The position numbers and the translations under genes are program-made. The notes below the pieces were generated by a model. That model searched no databases. It was given only the letters and a program-made list of their open reading frames with translations, and was not told the DNA's origin. From contig JAHBUQ010000002.1 of the NCBI GenBank assembly GCA_019637995.1, forward strand, positions 186,001 to 250,000: a stretch of DNA of 64,000 bases. Direction: 5' to 3'. This DNA is from Ignavibacteriota bacterium (GTDB lineage: Bacteria; Bacteroidota; Ignavibacteria; Kapaibacteriales; UBA2268). How positions within the stretch are numbered: the stretch's first letter is position 1; each line of letters begins with the position of its first letter. Positions 7,960-16,771 of this stretch are shown piece after piece.

Positions 7960-9237
7960 ATGTCAAAGTTACATCAAAAATTGGCAGAAATACTGCCTGC
8001 ACAAATTGATTCCATCAAAGAGATGCTGAAAGAGAACGGAGATAAGGTTGTATCAGAAGTTACTCTAAAGCAGGTTTATGGCGGTATGCGCGGTGTTAAA
8101 GGTCTTGTTTGCGATACTTCAGAAGTACCACCGGATAAAGGTCTTATAATCAGAGGTATAGAACTGAATAATCTTTGGGAAAAACTACCTGAGGAAATTC
8201 TTTGGTTATTACTTGTTGGTCAACTTCCATCACAGGAAGAGCTTAAAGATTTACAGGATGATTTGAGCAGCAGATCAAATGTTCCAAGCTACGTTTGGGA
8301 TGTTATTGACAAAATGCCTGCAGATTCGCATCCGATGACTATGTTTAATACTGCAATTCTTGTACTTCAAAATGAATCAGTATTTGCTGCAAAGTATGAA
8401 GCCGGTATGGCTAAACCCGAATATTGGTCAGCTACTTTAGAAGATTTACTCAATCTCGTAGCAAAACTTCCTGCAATTGCAGCATACGTTTATCGCAGAA
8501 GATTTGGAAAAGGCGCCCGCATCTCCCCTGATTTATCAAAAGATTGGTCAGGCAATTATGTGCACATGCTTGGTCTTCCTGACCCTAACGGTGATTTCTC
8601 AAAGCTGATGAGACTTTATCTCACACTTCATAGTGACCACGAAGGCGGAAATGCAAGTGCCTATACTGCCGCAACTGTGAATTCAACCCTTGCTGATTTA
8701 TATTACTCATTATCTGCAGGCTTGAATGCTCTTGCCGGACCTCTTCATGGTCTTGCAAATCAGGAATGTTTGAAATGGGTAATTGATACAATGGAGCAGT
8801 TTGGTGGTGCACCAACTGATGAACAACTCGAAAAATTTGCATGGGATACCTTAAACTCTGGCAGAGTTATTCCGGGCTACGGTCACGCTGTTCTTAGAAT
8901 TACTGACCCAAGATTTGACGCTTTCCTTGCTTTCGGCAAAAAATATATGCCGGAAGACCCTGTATTCCAAACAGTTGCTAAAGTATTCGAAGTTGTTCCA
9001 AACGTGCTTAAACAAGTAAAAAAAATCAGCGACCCATGGCCTAATGTTGATGCAGGTTCAGGTGCATTACTTTACCACTATGGTCTTACTGAATTCAGTT
9101 ACTATACTGTACTGTTCAGTGTTTCGCGTGCACTTGGTATAGGTGCTCAGGCTGTTATTTCAAGAGCCTACGGTCTTCCTATTACAAGACCTAAATCACT
9201 ACCTACTGCAAAATATGCCAAAATGGTTCAAGGTTAA
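7960..9237 (+). CDS. gltA: Citrate synthase (eukaryote-like type)
   Basis: Condenses acetyl-CoA and oxaloacetate into citrate. The 425-residue protein follows the mitochondrial-like pattern: VYGGMRGVKGLV near the N-terminus, LHSDHEGGNASAYT with the first catalytic histidine, GYGHAVLRITDPRF with the second, and PWPNVDAGSGALL with the catalytic aspartate. This differs from the hexameric E. coli type, so NADH inhibition is not expected (inference from family). Length and catalytic residues are complete. It is a single-gene transcript with its own promoter at 7821-7851 and a strong terminator at 9266-9303. Confidence 0.93.
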   Translation: MSKLHQKLAEILPAQIDSIKEMLKENGDKVVSEVTLKQVYGGMRGVKGLVCDTSEVPPDKGLIIRGIELNNLWEKLPEEILWLLLVGQLPSQEELKDLQDDLSSRSNVPSYVWDVIDKMPADSHPMTMFNTAILVLQNESVFAAKYEAGMAKPEYWSATLEDLLNLVAKLPAIAAYVYRRRFGKGARISPDLSKDWSGNYVHMLGLPDPNGDFSKLMRLYLTLHSDHEGGNASAYTAATVNSTLADLYYSLSAGLNALAGPLHGLANQECLKWVIDTMEQFGGAPTDEQLEKFAWDTLNSGRVIPGYGHAVLRITDPRFDAFLAFGKKYMPEDPVFQTVAKVFEVVPNVLKQVKKISDPWPNVDAGSGALLYHYGLTEFSYYTVLFSVSRALGIGAQAVISRAYGLPITRPKSLPTAKYAKMVQG

Positions 9238-9265
9238 TTAATAATTTAAACTATTCTTTCAATTT

Positions 9266-9303
9266 AAACCACGACTTCATCATGAAGTCGTGGTTTATTT
9301 TTT
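9266..9303 (+). terminator. Strong intrinsic terminator after citrate synthase
   Basis: A perfect 14-bp stem, AAACCACGACTTCA with TGAAGTCGTGGTTT, closes a three-base loop and is followed by ATTTTTTT. It begins 29 bases after the gltA stop. Confidence 0.9.
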
Positions 9304-9453
9304 TATTAACCAAACTTTAACATTATTTAAACTGTTTCGTCATAACATGTATGGTAACGCAAATTAATAAAACAAAATATTGTTATTAGTCAAGCGTATT
9401 AAACAAGTATATAAAGCTATTAATTTTTTTTAAATTATTTTAGGAATATTTTT

Positions 9454-10416
9454 ATGTTAAAGAACAAACTCTTTATCTTATTGACAGCATTAGCTATGTC
9501 AATATTCGTATTTTCGGCTTGTGAAGAATCAGGTGTTGATCCTGATCCTACACCACAACCAAAACCAAGTCCTGCTTCTAACCTTCAAGCTACTTCGATT
9601 AACGAAAGCACAGTACACCTTATGTACCAAATTTCCCCATCAGAAAGTAATACTCTTTGGAAAGACTATGAAATCAGCTGGAGAGAAGACGGCGGACCTA
9701 CAGCAGGCGATTCAAAAGTAGTTCTTAAAGGAACAAACCCAATCGAAGTTACAGGTTTAACTGAAGGAAAAGTTTATATCTTCACACTTGTTGCAAGATA
9801 TACAAATGATTCAATCAGCTCACCTATTACTGTGAGATGGTCGCCGGCTACAAGATTTGTAAAAAATGTGAATGATGAGTCAATCAAAGTTTATGAAACT
9901 GCATCGAACTTTGGTAGTGGTCTTCAGATATTTTATGAAGCAGAAGGTGCTCCGCGTGCTCGTACAATTGATAACAGTAAAGATTGGGACCTCGCTCTTC
10001 GTACAGTTGATAATAAAATCGTATTTTCATCAGCTACAAAATCAGGTTATATTTTTGCATCAGGTCAGACTCCTGACCCAACATTCATTTACAAAGATTA
10101 CTTTACTGCCAATAGTCTGGATGACATCTTTGACAGCCGTGCTATGGATGATGGTGCAAGAAATAATGAATATTCAGAACTTTCATTCGATATCACAAAC
10201 TTCACAAACCCAACCAATATTATCTTCTATGTAAGAAAATATCAGCCCGGACAGACACGCTACAATTATGCAAAAGTAATGGCTAAACGTCCGGCTGGTG
10301 GCGGTTCATTCCTTCAGGGTTCAGGAACAAACAGATACATCGAGTTTGAGATTTCATATCAGAAAACTCCTGATGTACCTTATGCTAAAACACCAAGTGA
10401 TAACGCTTCAAACTAA
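9454..10416 (+). CDS. Surface lipoprotein with a fibronectin type III domain
   Basis: A 320-residue lipoprotein: a hydrophobic signal with the lipobox VFSAC (Cys about residue 22), a Pro-rich linker of repeated DPTPQPKPSP character, and then a fibronectin III-like domain (about 42-130; YEISWRED, VTGLTEGKVYIFTLVA). The last 190 residues hold a WDLALRT segment and an IEFEISY strand that loosely recall HmuY-like haem-binding lipoproteins; that similarity is weak and by eye. It is the first gene of a three-gene operon with two secreted proteins sharing a duplicated domain. Confidence 0.75.
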   Translation: MLKNKLFILLTALAMSIFVFSACEESGVDPDPTPQPKPSPASNLQATSINESTVHLMYQISPSESNTLWKDYEISWREDGGPTAGDSKVVLKGTNPIEVTGLTEGKVYIFTLVARYTNDSISSPITVRWSPATRFVKNVNDESIKVYETASNFGSGLQIFYEAEGAPRARTIDNSKDWDLALRTVDNKIVFSSATKSGYIFASGQTPDPTFIYKDYFTANSLDDIFDSRAMDDGARNNEYSELSFDITNFTNPTNIIFYVRKYQPGQTRYNYAKVMAKRPAGGGSFLQGSGTNRYIEFEISYQKTPDVPYAKTPSDNASN

Positions 10417-10439
10417 TTCCAAACAGGAGAAAAAAAGTT

Positions 10440-10796
10440 ATGATGAACAGAATGACTGTAGCCGTATTGGCAGTATTAATTGCAATTACAACTGTATTTG
10501 TATATGAAGCATATTCGCAAAAGCCTATAGAGGGTCAGGTTGTAAGCTTCAACGATTTAGTTATGGGCGGCAAAGGTAAAATTACTAAAGAACAAGCTGA
10601 AAAACTTGCTGAAAATGGCAATCCGATTGTTTTTAAATCAGGTAATACCATCTATTTTGTTTACAACGAAGATGGCTCATTTGCCGGAAAAAAACTTGCT
10701 AAATATGCTAACAATGAAAAAGTTGGCATAATAGGCAAAACAAAAAAAGTCAGCGGACTGAATGTAATTATTGCTTCAATGATTGAATCAATGTAA
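10440..10796 (+). CDS. Small secreted protein with the LVMGG-type domain, copy 1
   Basis: A 118-residue protein with an N-terminal hydrophobic signal (to about residue 26, EAYSQ likely cleavage) followed by one domain of about 90 residues. Its landmarks are GQVVSFNDLVMGGKGK, YFVYNEDGSFAGKKLA, KVGIIGK and a terminal IESM. The same landmarks recur in the next gene, so the two are paralogs in tandem. I do not recognise the family. The charged, glycine-containing beta-type pattern suggests a small folded extracytoplasmic domain. GGAGA lies upstream of the double ATG; either methionine could start. Confidence 0.7.
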   Translation: MMNRMTVAVLAVLIAITTVFVYEAYSQKPIEGQVVSFNDLVMGGKGKITKEQAEKLAENGNPIVFKSGNTIYFVYNEDGSFAGKKLAKYANNEKVGIIGKTKKVSGLNVIIASMIESM

Positions 10797-10823
10797 TTAT
10801 CAGGAAAAATTAAAAGGAAAGTT

Positions 10824-11369
10824 ATGAATTTAAGATTATTATTAAGTTTGCTTTTGATAGCAGGGATGATTTTTGTAAGCTCCTGCGGAAGCGAAGAAAA
10901 GCAACCCGAACTCGATAAAATTGATTCAGTAGATGAATTAATCGAAGAGATGGAAGCGCCTGCCGAAACAATTGAAGATACAGTTGAAGCAGTAATAGAA
11001 ACACCTGCTGAAGTAAAAGTTGATGCAGATGATACTAAAAAACCGGCTGCCGAAAGCACTCCTCAACCTAAAGCAGGTGATTACAGCACTAAACCTTTAG
11101 AAGGCACTGTTGTAAGTCTTAACGCCCTTGTAATGGGTGGTAATGGTAAAGTTAGCAAAGCTGAAGCACAGAATTTGCAAAGCAGCGGTAATTTGATTTT
11201 ATTCCGTGCTACAAATGGAACAGTATATTTTGTTTATAACGAAGACGGTTCTTTTGCCGGAAAACGCCTCGCAAATTTTGCCAATAATGACAAAGTTGGT
11301 TTGCTCGGAAAAGCAAAAACTGTAAATGGAATTAATACTTTTGTCATGACCTTGATTGAAGGTATGTAA
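10824..11369 (+). CDS. Lipoprotein with the LVMGG-type domain, copy 2
   Basis: A 181-residue lipoprotein. The signal ends in a lipobox VSSC (Cys about residue 21), followed by a strongly acidic Glu/Pro/Ala linker of about 60 residues and then the same 90-residue domain as the preceding gene (GTVVSLNALVMGGNGK, YFVYNEDGSFAGKRLA, KVGLLGK, IEGM). This copy is therefore tethered to a membrane through a long acidic spacer, while copy 1 appears to be released. AAAGGAAAG precedes the ATG. It is the last gene of the operon, ending at the terminator at 11399-11430. Confidence 0.75.
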   Translation: MNLRLLLSLLLIAGMIFVSSCGSEEKQPELDKIDSVDELIEEMEAPAETIEDTVEAVIETPAEVKVDADDTKKPAAESTPQPKAGDYSTKPLEGTVVSLNALVMGGNGKVSKAEAQNLQSSGNLILFRATNGTVYFVYNEDGSFAGKRLANFANNDKVGLLGKAKTVNGINTFVMTLIEGM

Positions 11370-11398
11370 TTCGTTTCGTAGAAAATGGTTTTCATAAA

Positions 11399-11430
11399 AA
11401 GCCTCGAAGAAATTCGGGGCTTTTTTTTTT
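11399..11430 (+). terminator. Intrinsic terminator of the FN3-lipoprotein operon
   Basis: AAGCCTCGAA (11399-11408) pairs with TTCGGGGCTT (11413-11422), ten pairs with one G-U, across a GAAA tetraloop, and runs into ten T. Confidence 0.9.
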
Positions 11431-11484
11431 ATCTCAATACTATTTATTAAATTTGCATTTATTTAGATTATCACTAATTATATT

Positions 11485-12624
11485 ATGAACAACATTTACA
11501 TCGGCTTGATGACAGGTACTTCACTTGATGGTGTGGATACTGCTATTTGTAAATTTGATTTTGATGGAACAAATTTCATGGTTGAAGAATTATTCTTCAG
11601 AACTTATCCATATTCTGATAAAATCAAAGACATGATTGGCGGTATTATTTCTGATTCAAAATTACTGAAAGATGTATCACAGTTAAATTTTGCATTGGCA
11701 AAAATTTATGCATCATGTGTTAGTGACGCTTTAAACGATTCAGGAATTAGTAAAGATTCTGTAAAGGCAATTGGATTGCACGGTCAAACAATCTGGCATC
11801 AGCCAATAGCCAAGCCTTATGCAGGTATGCATATTGCCTCTACATTTCAGGCAGGCAGCATTCCTGCATTAAGTGCAATAACATCAATTCCTGTAATCGG
11901 GGATTTCAGGTCAGCCGATATTGCATTAGGAGGACAGGGAGCTCCCCTTGTACCAATATTTGACTATCATTTTTTAAAAAGTACAACTCAACATGTAGTT
12001 GCTTTAAATATTGGCGGCATTTCTAATATCACATATCTGGAAAAGGAATGTTCAGTGGATGATATAATTGCTTTCGATACAGGTCCCGGCAATGTTCTCC
12101 TTGATATTGCCTCTAAAAAATATTTCGGAATGGATTATGACCCCGGTGGCAGTTTCGCCCGACAGGGAACGACCGATATTGGTAAATTAAATAAACTTAT
12201 GGAATTGGAATATATCAAGAAACCTGTACCAAAATCAACCGGAAGGGAATTTTTCAATATTCTTTTGTTCAATAAATATTTTGAAAGTGAACAAAATGCT
12301 TATGATACTCTTAATACACTGACACATTTTACCGCTAAAAGTATAGCAGAGAATATTCGAAGTCTTTCAGCACCGGTTGATGAAGTAATTGTTTCCGGTG
12401 GTGGCGCCAGAAACACCTTTTTATTGGAGTTGCTGGGTTGTTATTTGCCGGATGTCAGAGTTCTTACTTCAGAAAAATTTGGCATTGGTACAGACTCAAA
12501 AGAAGCAGTTTGTTTTGCTTTTCTTGCATATTTACACGACTTGGGATTACCGGGAAATATACCGAATGCAACAGGCTCAACCAAAAGAGTACTATTGGGT
12601 ATTAAAGCGGATATTCTGAGATAA
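11485..12624 (+). CDS. anmK: Anhydro-N-acetylmuramic acid kinase
   Basis: AnmK cleaves the 1,6-anhydro ring and phosphorylates anhydro-MurNAc with ATP, giving MurNAc-6-phosphate for cell-wall recycling. The 379-residue protein begins with the family signature GLMTGTSLDGVD (residues 7-18). It also has LHGQTIWHQP, IGDFRSADIALGGQGAPLVP, an FDTGPGN phosphate loop and an EVIVSGGGARN ATP-binding segment. Length is typical. No murQ, nagZ or ampG is adjacent. A TAAATTTG element at 11448-11455 resembles a -7 box, but no good -33 element accompanies it. Confidence 0.93.
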   Translation: MNNIYIGLMTGTSLDGVDTAICKFDFDGTNFMVEELFFRTYPYSDKIKDMIGGIISDSKLLKDVSQLNFALAKIYASCVSDALNDSGISKDSVKAIGLHGQTIWHQPIAKPYAGMHIASTFQAGSIPALSAITSIPVIGDFRSADIALGGQGAPLVPIFDYHFLKSTTQHVVALNIGGISNITYLEKECSVDDIIAFDTGPGNVLLDIASKKYFGMDYDPGGSFARQGTTDIGKLNKLMELEYIKKPVPKSTGREFFNILLFNKYFESEQNAYDTLNTLTHFTAKSIAENIRSLSAPVDEVIVSGGGARNTFLLELLGCYLPDVRVLTSEKFGIGTDSKEAVCFAFLAYLHDLGLPGNIPNATGSTKRVLLGIKADILR

Positions 12625-12626
12625 AA

Positions 12627-12800
12627 TTATATGAAGATATACTTTTCTAAAAGTATATAGACTGTGATAATAATCAAAAGTAGAATTATTGTCTTGACTA
12701 CTTTTTTTAAAATAGAAAAGATAATTCCGCCAAGTAAAATGGCAAGAATTATCTTTACAATAGTCGGAACTTCACGTGCTAAATTAAATAATTCTTCCAT
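12627..12800 (-). CDS. 57-residue membrane protein at the end of the TonB operon
   Basis: The ATG at 12800 overlaps the TAA of the tonB-like gene by one base (TAATG), so it is translationally coupled. The product is short and almost entirely hydrophobic after an amphipathic start (MEELFNLAREV), with room for two closely spaced helices (about 14-27 and 35-53) separated by a LKKVVK turn. I do not recognise a family. The overlap and strand make it a true fifth member of the envelope operon rather than a chance ORF. Confidence 0.6.
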   Translation of the reverse strand: MEELFNLAREVPTIVKIILAILLGGIIFSILKKVVKTIILLLIIITVYILLEKYIFI

Positions 12801-13579
12801 TACTTCAACACAAAAGTTAGCGGAATTACACCTTCCATGACCACATCCTCTTTCAGCACATTGAATCTCCACTGTCTCAAAGCAGCAAGAGCAGCAGTCT
12901 CGAGCCTTGGGTCAGCTTTTTGCAGGGGAATTATCCTGCCTACTGTACCATCCGGCATAACTGTAAATCTAAATTTCAATTCAGCATTTGTATTCACACC
13001 TACAGGAAACTTAGGAAGCGGTTTATGAAGTACGATTCTATTTCCTCCACCACCCCATTCGATATCGCCAAATCCATAGCCCATACCTTTTCCGGAGCCA
13101 CGTGAGCCCAACCCGGAACCGTCTGTAACTCCATCACGCGTGCCAATATCTCTGCTTCCTGAGCCTTTATCAGTGCCGGAAACTTTATCGGCACTTGATA
13201 GTTCTTTTACAGGAATTGGATTTGAAATCTGATTGTCATCTTGCTGAGTTGCATTTTTTACTTGTTTTGTTAAAGCAGGATTAGCGGCATCTTCAAGAAT
13301 TGACTGTGCTTCCTGACCTTTTCGGGAGGCGCCTTCTTTTGTGAGATTACCTTTGCTTATTCCAGTACCGTCACCATCACCAAAGTTAAGAAGTACTAAA
13401 GGTACTGAATTAAACTGAATTGAACGAACATGTGCTTCTTTTAAATTCCAATATGGTGCTAACAATAAAAATAAAATGACAAATACCATAGAAATTCCAA
13501 AACCTCTTGCGGTATTAGTATCCCATGGCAATTTGACCTGTAATGAGGTATCCTCTTCAAAATTTGGTTTTCTATACAT
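12800..13579 (-). CDS. TonB-family energy transducer
   Basis: A 259-residue protein with one transmembrane segment (about 26-43, after a cationic N-terminus). A Gly/Ser/Asp-rich periplasmic spacer (about 65-175) replaces the usual Pro-rich rod, and the C-terminus is a TonB domain with KFRFTVMPDGTVGRI and LETAALAALRQWRF (about 200-259). It would couple the proton-motive force to an outer-membrane protein. Its neighbours are a barrel protein and a SPOR protein but no exbB/exbD. The glycine-rich spacer is unusual. The start is the ATG at 13579, 18 bases after the SPOR gene. Confidence 0.85.
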   Translation of the reverse strand: MYRKPNFEEDTSLQVKLPWDTNTARGFGISMVFVILFLLLAPYWNLKEAHVRSIQFNSVPLVLLNFGDGDGTGISKGNLTKEGASRKGQEAQSILEDAANPALTKQVKNATQQDDNQISNPIPVKELSSADKVSGTDKGSGSRDIGTRDGVTDGSGLGSRGSGKGMGYGFGDIEWGGGGNRIVLHKPLPKFPVGVNTNAELKFRFTVMPDGTVGRIIPLQKADPRLETAALAALRQWRFNVLKEDVVMEGVIPLTFVLK

Positions 13580-13597
13580 TTTTTTACCTCAAATAAA

Positions 13598-15154
13598 TTA
13601 TTTTACTCTATCAATCCAGGTCTGCGCAAATCCAAGACGAAGTGCTGCATTGCGAGCTTCTTCACGGGTACGGAAATTGCCGAATCGTACTCTGTACCAT
13701 ACTTTGTCTCTGACATTTTGCTCACTAATGAAGGCTCCCTGAACATTTTTGCTTCTTAATTTGTTCAGCCAAGTCTCAGCATCCTCTTTAGATGGAGACG
13801 AATAAATCTGAACTGTGTAAACTCCGGGTTCATCTTTTGGGACAAAAGTCTCGTTTATTGCTGTTTCTTTAATTATTTGTTGTGCTTCTTTTGGTTTAGC
13901 ATCAGCAATAAGGTCATTCTCTTTTGCAATCTGCTTAGGCGTTTTAGGCTTTTCAATTTGCCCAGTTGATTTTTTCACTTCCGGTTTTTTAGCACTTTCT
14001 ACAATTTTCTTCTCCTGATTTGTAGCCAAATCTTTTTGAATATTTTTCTGCACCACAGGCTTTACTGCATTCTTATTAAACTCTTTATTTGCATCAGGCT
14101 TAACTGCATCCTTTGCAAACTCTTTATTTACAACCGGTTTTGTAATTTCAGCTTTTGATTCCAGTTTTGATTCAGCAAACTCAATCTTTTCATTATTTTC
14201 AGATTTTTTTAAATCCTTCGAAGTTTCTGAAGCAATATCTTTCTCTTTTGATAAATCCAATGTATCTGATTTTACAATACCGGAATTATCAGTATCTTGC
14301 TTTTCATTTTCTTTATCATTTTCTGTTCCGGTTCCGGCAATATTCACACTATCAGCAGATGTCAGAATCATCAATGAATCTGTATGTGTTTTATCAGATG
14401 AAAAAATTCCAAAAGGCTTCTCAGGCAAGAAATACAAAAGTCCGGCTGCAACTATTAAAAGTAGTGCAGCAGCAATTCCGACAATAGGCAATATACCCAA
14501 TTTTCTTTTCTCTTTTTCTTCCTTATCTTTATCAGTTTTTCCTTCTGAGTCCTTATAATTATCACTCTTATCATCAATTTTAGGAAGTGGAGGTTGTGCT
14601 GGCGAGAAATTCATATCCCCTATAGCAGCTGTACTTGGTTTATCCAAATCCATGTCGCTAATTACAACTTGCGTTTCAGCATCATTTTCAACGGGTACAA
14701 ACTCACTGTCATCAAAAGGAGAATCACTTGAATCAGCTGGGCTTGTTTCATCAACAGGTTTATGCTTTCTTTTTGTGGCAGCCATGATACCCTGAACATA
14801 TCCGGCTAAATCAGAATCATCATTTAAGTCCTCTCCACCTTGCAACTTTTTGCTTTGCAATTTCTTCTTCTCGAACTCAAAAAGGTCGTCTTCATTGATA
14901 TCTTCGGAAGAGTTAACATTTTCGAAATCTTCACCGGATTGCGAAATTTCATCTTCGTTTGACATAGAATCATTTATTTCAGAATATGCAGAATCTTCTG
15001 TTGTCGGCAAATTTTTCAAAGGTTTGAGATAGAAGTCAATATTTCCCGGATAGGGTTTATCGCCTAATGAAAATGCATCGTCATCAGGTTCACCGGGGTT
15101 AAATCCGCCAAACTGCTCTTCTTCTCTTAATATGTCATCTCTTAATTCTGCCAT
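13598..15154 (-). CDS. SPOR-domain membrane protein with a long charged spacer
   Basis: A 518-residue protein: an acidic cytoplasmic part of about 220 residues, one membrane helix (about 222-245, LGILPIVGIAAALLLIV), a Lys/Glu/Asp-rich periplasmic spacer with repeated KPxxNKEF-like units, and a C-terminal SPOR domain (about 440-518; YTVQIYSSP, WYRVRFGNFRTREEA). SPOR domains bind denuded peptidoglycan, usually at division sites. I start at the ATG at 15154, which overlaps the preceding stop as TGATG; a GTG at 15166 would overlap more. It lies between the barrel and TonB genes. Confidence 0.85.
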   Translation of the reverse strand: MAELRDDILREEEQFGGFNPGEPDDDAFSLGDKPYPGNIDFYLKPLKNLPTTEDSAYSEINDSMSNEDEISQSGEDFENVNSSEDINEDDLFEFEKKKLQSKKLQGGEDLNDDSDLAGYVQGIMAATKRKHKPVDETSPADSSDSPFDDSEFVPVENDAETQVVISDMDLDKPSTAAIGDMNFSPAQPPLPKIDDKSDNYKDSEGKTDKDKEEKEKRKLGILPIVGIAAALLLIVAAGLLYFLPEKPFGIFSSDKTHTDSLMILTSADSVNIAGTGTENDKENEKQDTDNSGIVKSDTLDLSKEKDIASETSKDLKKSENNEKIEFAESKLESKAEITKPVVNKEFAKDAVKPDANKEFNKNAVKPVVQKNIQKDLATNQEKKIVESAKKPEVKKSTGQIEKPKTPKQIAKENDLIADAKPKEAQQIIKETAINETFVPKDEPGVYTVQIYSSPSKEDAETWLNKLRSKNVQGAFISEQNVRDKVWYRVRFGNFRTREEARNAALRLGFAQTWIDRVK

Positions 15155-16761
15155 CAGAACTGCCACATAACTCCAAATGAAATAAATACGTTTCTTTCTC
15201 TGTAACCTTCCCAGACGTAAATATCTGAGTTTAGTAAATTATCTAAACGCAAAAATAACCTTAATCCATCATATATCAAATAATTTCCTTCAATTCTTAC
15301 ATTTATATACGAATCAAGTTTAACTGTGTTTTGTAAATCAGCAAATCTTTCTCCAATATAATCAATTCCAAAATTTGTGCCAAATCCTTTAAACCAATTT
15401 CGATTATAATCCAAAGATATTTGAAAATCCGGGATATAAGGAATACTACTGTCAGTGAAATCATTCAGACTGCTCTGAGTTGCTGTAAGATTTGCCGTAA
15501 GTTTGTCTTGTGAAGTAAAGTACCAATATGTTTCAAACATTGATCTGACGAAGGAAATACCTTCATAACTTATATTAAAACTTCCCGGGAAATAAACTTC
15601 ATCAGGAGAAAAAACAGGGTATCTATCTGTGCTTCGAACTCTCATTCCAGCCGAGAATCCAATTTTTTCATTTGGGTGGAATATCAAATATGCACCCAAA
15701 TTCATAATGTCATAAGCGAAATCCAAATCAGCCATATTTGAGATATACGGATTTTCGTAAGCCATATCTCTGAAACTTTTATTTTCAAGCCCTGACCTAA
15801 TATCAGCTCTGACAGTAAACAATTTATTCATTCTGTACTCAGCTTTACCCTCAATAAGAAGTCCGCCTCTATCAACTCCATTTGAATTTGTTGCCCACTG
15901 AAGTCCGCCATTACCTGTTAGCGAAAAAACGTCATTAAAAATGGAAATTGAGCCATCTGCCTGCATAAAATTGGTTGACTGACCGCGAAGTGTGTGCAAA
16001 TCTAAAAGTACATTACCTGCTACCTGAAAATTATTCCAAAAGCTATGAATTTTCAAAAAGCCAAATATATTATTATCAGCATTTCTAAAATTATCAGTAA
16101 CGACCTGAAATCCATTAAATCCCATACCTGTCTCAAATTTGATTCCTCTGTAATTACCATCAACATCAACTATAGCAGAGAAATTATTTATATTACGATT
16201 CAATCCAATCGGATTGGCAAATAAATTATAATCATGATGCTTGAATTCGACTTCAGTTCGCGTACGGCTACCACCAAAAATGAAAAATTTTGCAGGGGCA
16301 ATATAATCAGAAGTTAACTTTGCACCAAATTTCGAGAAATCAGCATTGGTCAAATGTCCGTCGCTAAATTCATAACCAGCCTGACCATACAAATCATACC
16401 CTCCTAATTCACCTCCAAACCCTACATCAATCTGTCCTGTAGCAAATCTGCCAAACTGAGCCTTTACAAACCCATCTTTTAAACTTCTTTCGACTGTTGT
16501 AATTCTCAAAGGTTCGACAGGCAGAGATTGCGAACTTTGTTTCTCAAGTGAATTAAGCGAGTCCAGTTCAGACTTACTTAGTGGTCTGGGTCTTTCAGGA
16601 TTTTGTTTTACACCTGAATTAACATTTAATTGTAAAGTACCCTGAATAATAAAATTCGGCAAATCAAGCGGTTCAGCGGAAGTAGGCTTTTGCTGAGATT
16701 CCTGCGCTATGACAGGCATTAAAGCTGAAAAAAATAAAATTATAATTAAAAATATTCTCAT
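15154..16761 (-). CDS. Outer-membrane beta-barrel protein (TonB-receptor-like barrel without plug)
   Basis: A 535-residue protein with a signal peptide (MRIFLIIILFFSALMPVIA), a DLPNFIIQG segment soon after it, and a long series of amphipathic strands alternating with short turns. The end (LRLFLRLDNLLNS, RNVFISFGVMWQF) closes with a terminal Phe as expected for an outer-membrane barrel recognised by BAM. The barrel part resembles the C-terminal half of TonB-dependent receptors, but no plug domain or TonB box is obvious. The ATG at 16761 starts 10 bases after the TPR gene; a longer reading would overlap that gene. TonB in the same operon suggests an energised function (inference). Confidence 0.75.
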   Translation of the reverse strand: MRIFLIIILFFSALMPVIAQESQQKPTSAEPLDLPNFIIQGTLQLNVNSGVKQNPERPRPLSKSELDSLNSLEKQSSQSLPVEPLRITTVERSLKDGFVKAQFGRFATGQIDVGFGGELGGYDLYGQAGYEFSDGHLTNADFSKFGAKLTSDYIAPAKFFIFGGSRTRTEVEFKHHDYNLFANPIGLNRNINNFSAIVDVDGNYRGIKFETGMGFNGFQVVTDNFRNADNNIFGFLKIHSFWNNFQVAGNVLLDLHTLRGQSTNFMQADGSISIFNDVFSLTGNGGLQWATNSNGVDRGGLLIEGKAEYRMNKLFTVRADIRSGLENKSFRDMAYENPYISNMADLDFAYDIMNLGAYLIFHPNEKIGFSAGMRVRSTDRYPVFSPDEVYFPGSFNISYEGISFVRSMFETYWYFTSQDKLTANLTATQSSLNDFTDSSIPYIPDFQISLDYNRNWFKGFGTNFGIDYIGERFADLQNTVKLDSYINVRIEGNYLIYDGLRLFLRLDNLLNSDIYVWEGYRERNVFISFGVMWQF

Positions 16762-16771
16762 TGTTTTATTC

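Noticed and set aside
10661..11059. A 132-residue Ser/Ala-rich minus-strand frame
   Set aside because: It is the antisense shadow of the acidic linker of the lipoprotein and the end of the gene before it, with low-complexity composition and no ribosome site.
12627..12872. An 81-residue reading of the small membrane protein with an N-terminal Cys-rich stretch
   Set aside because: The first 24 residues are the last part of the TonB domain read in another frame; the ATG at 12800 overlapping the tonB stop is the natural start.
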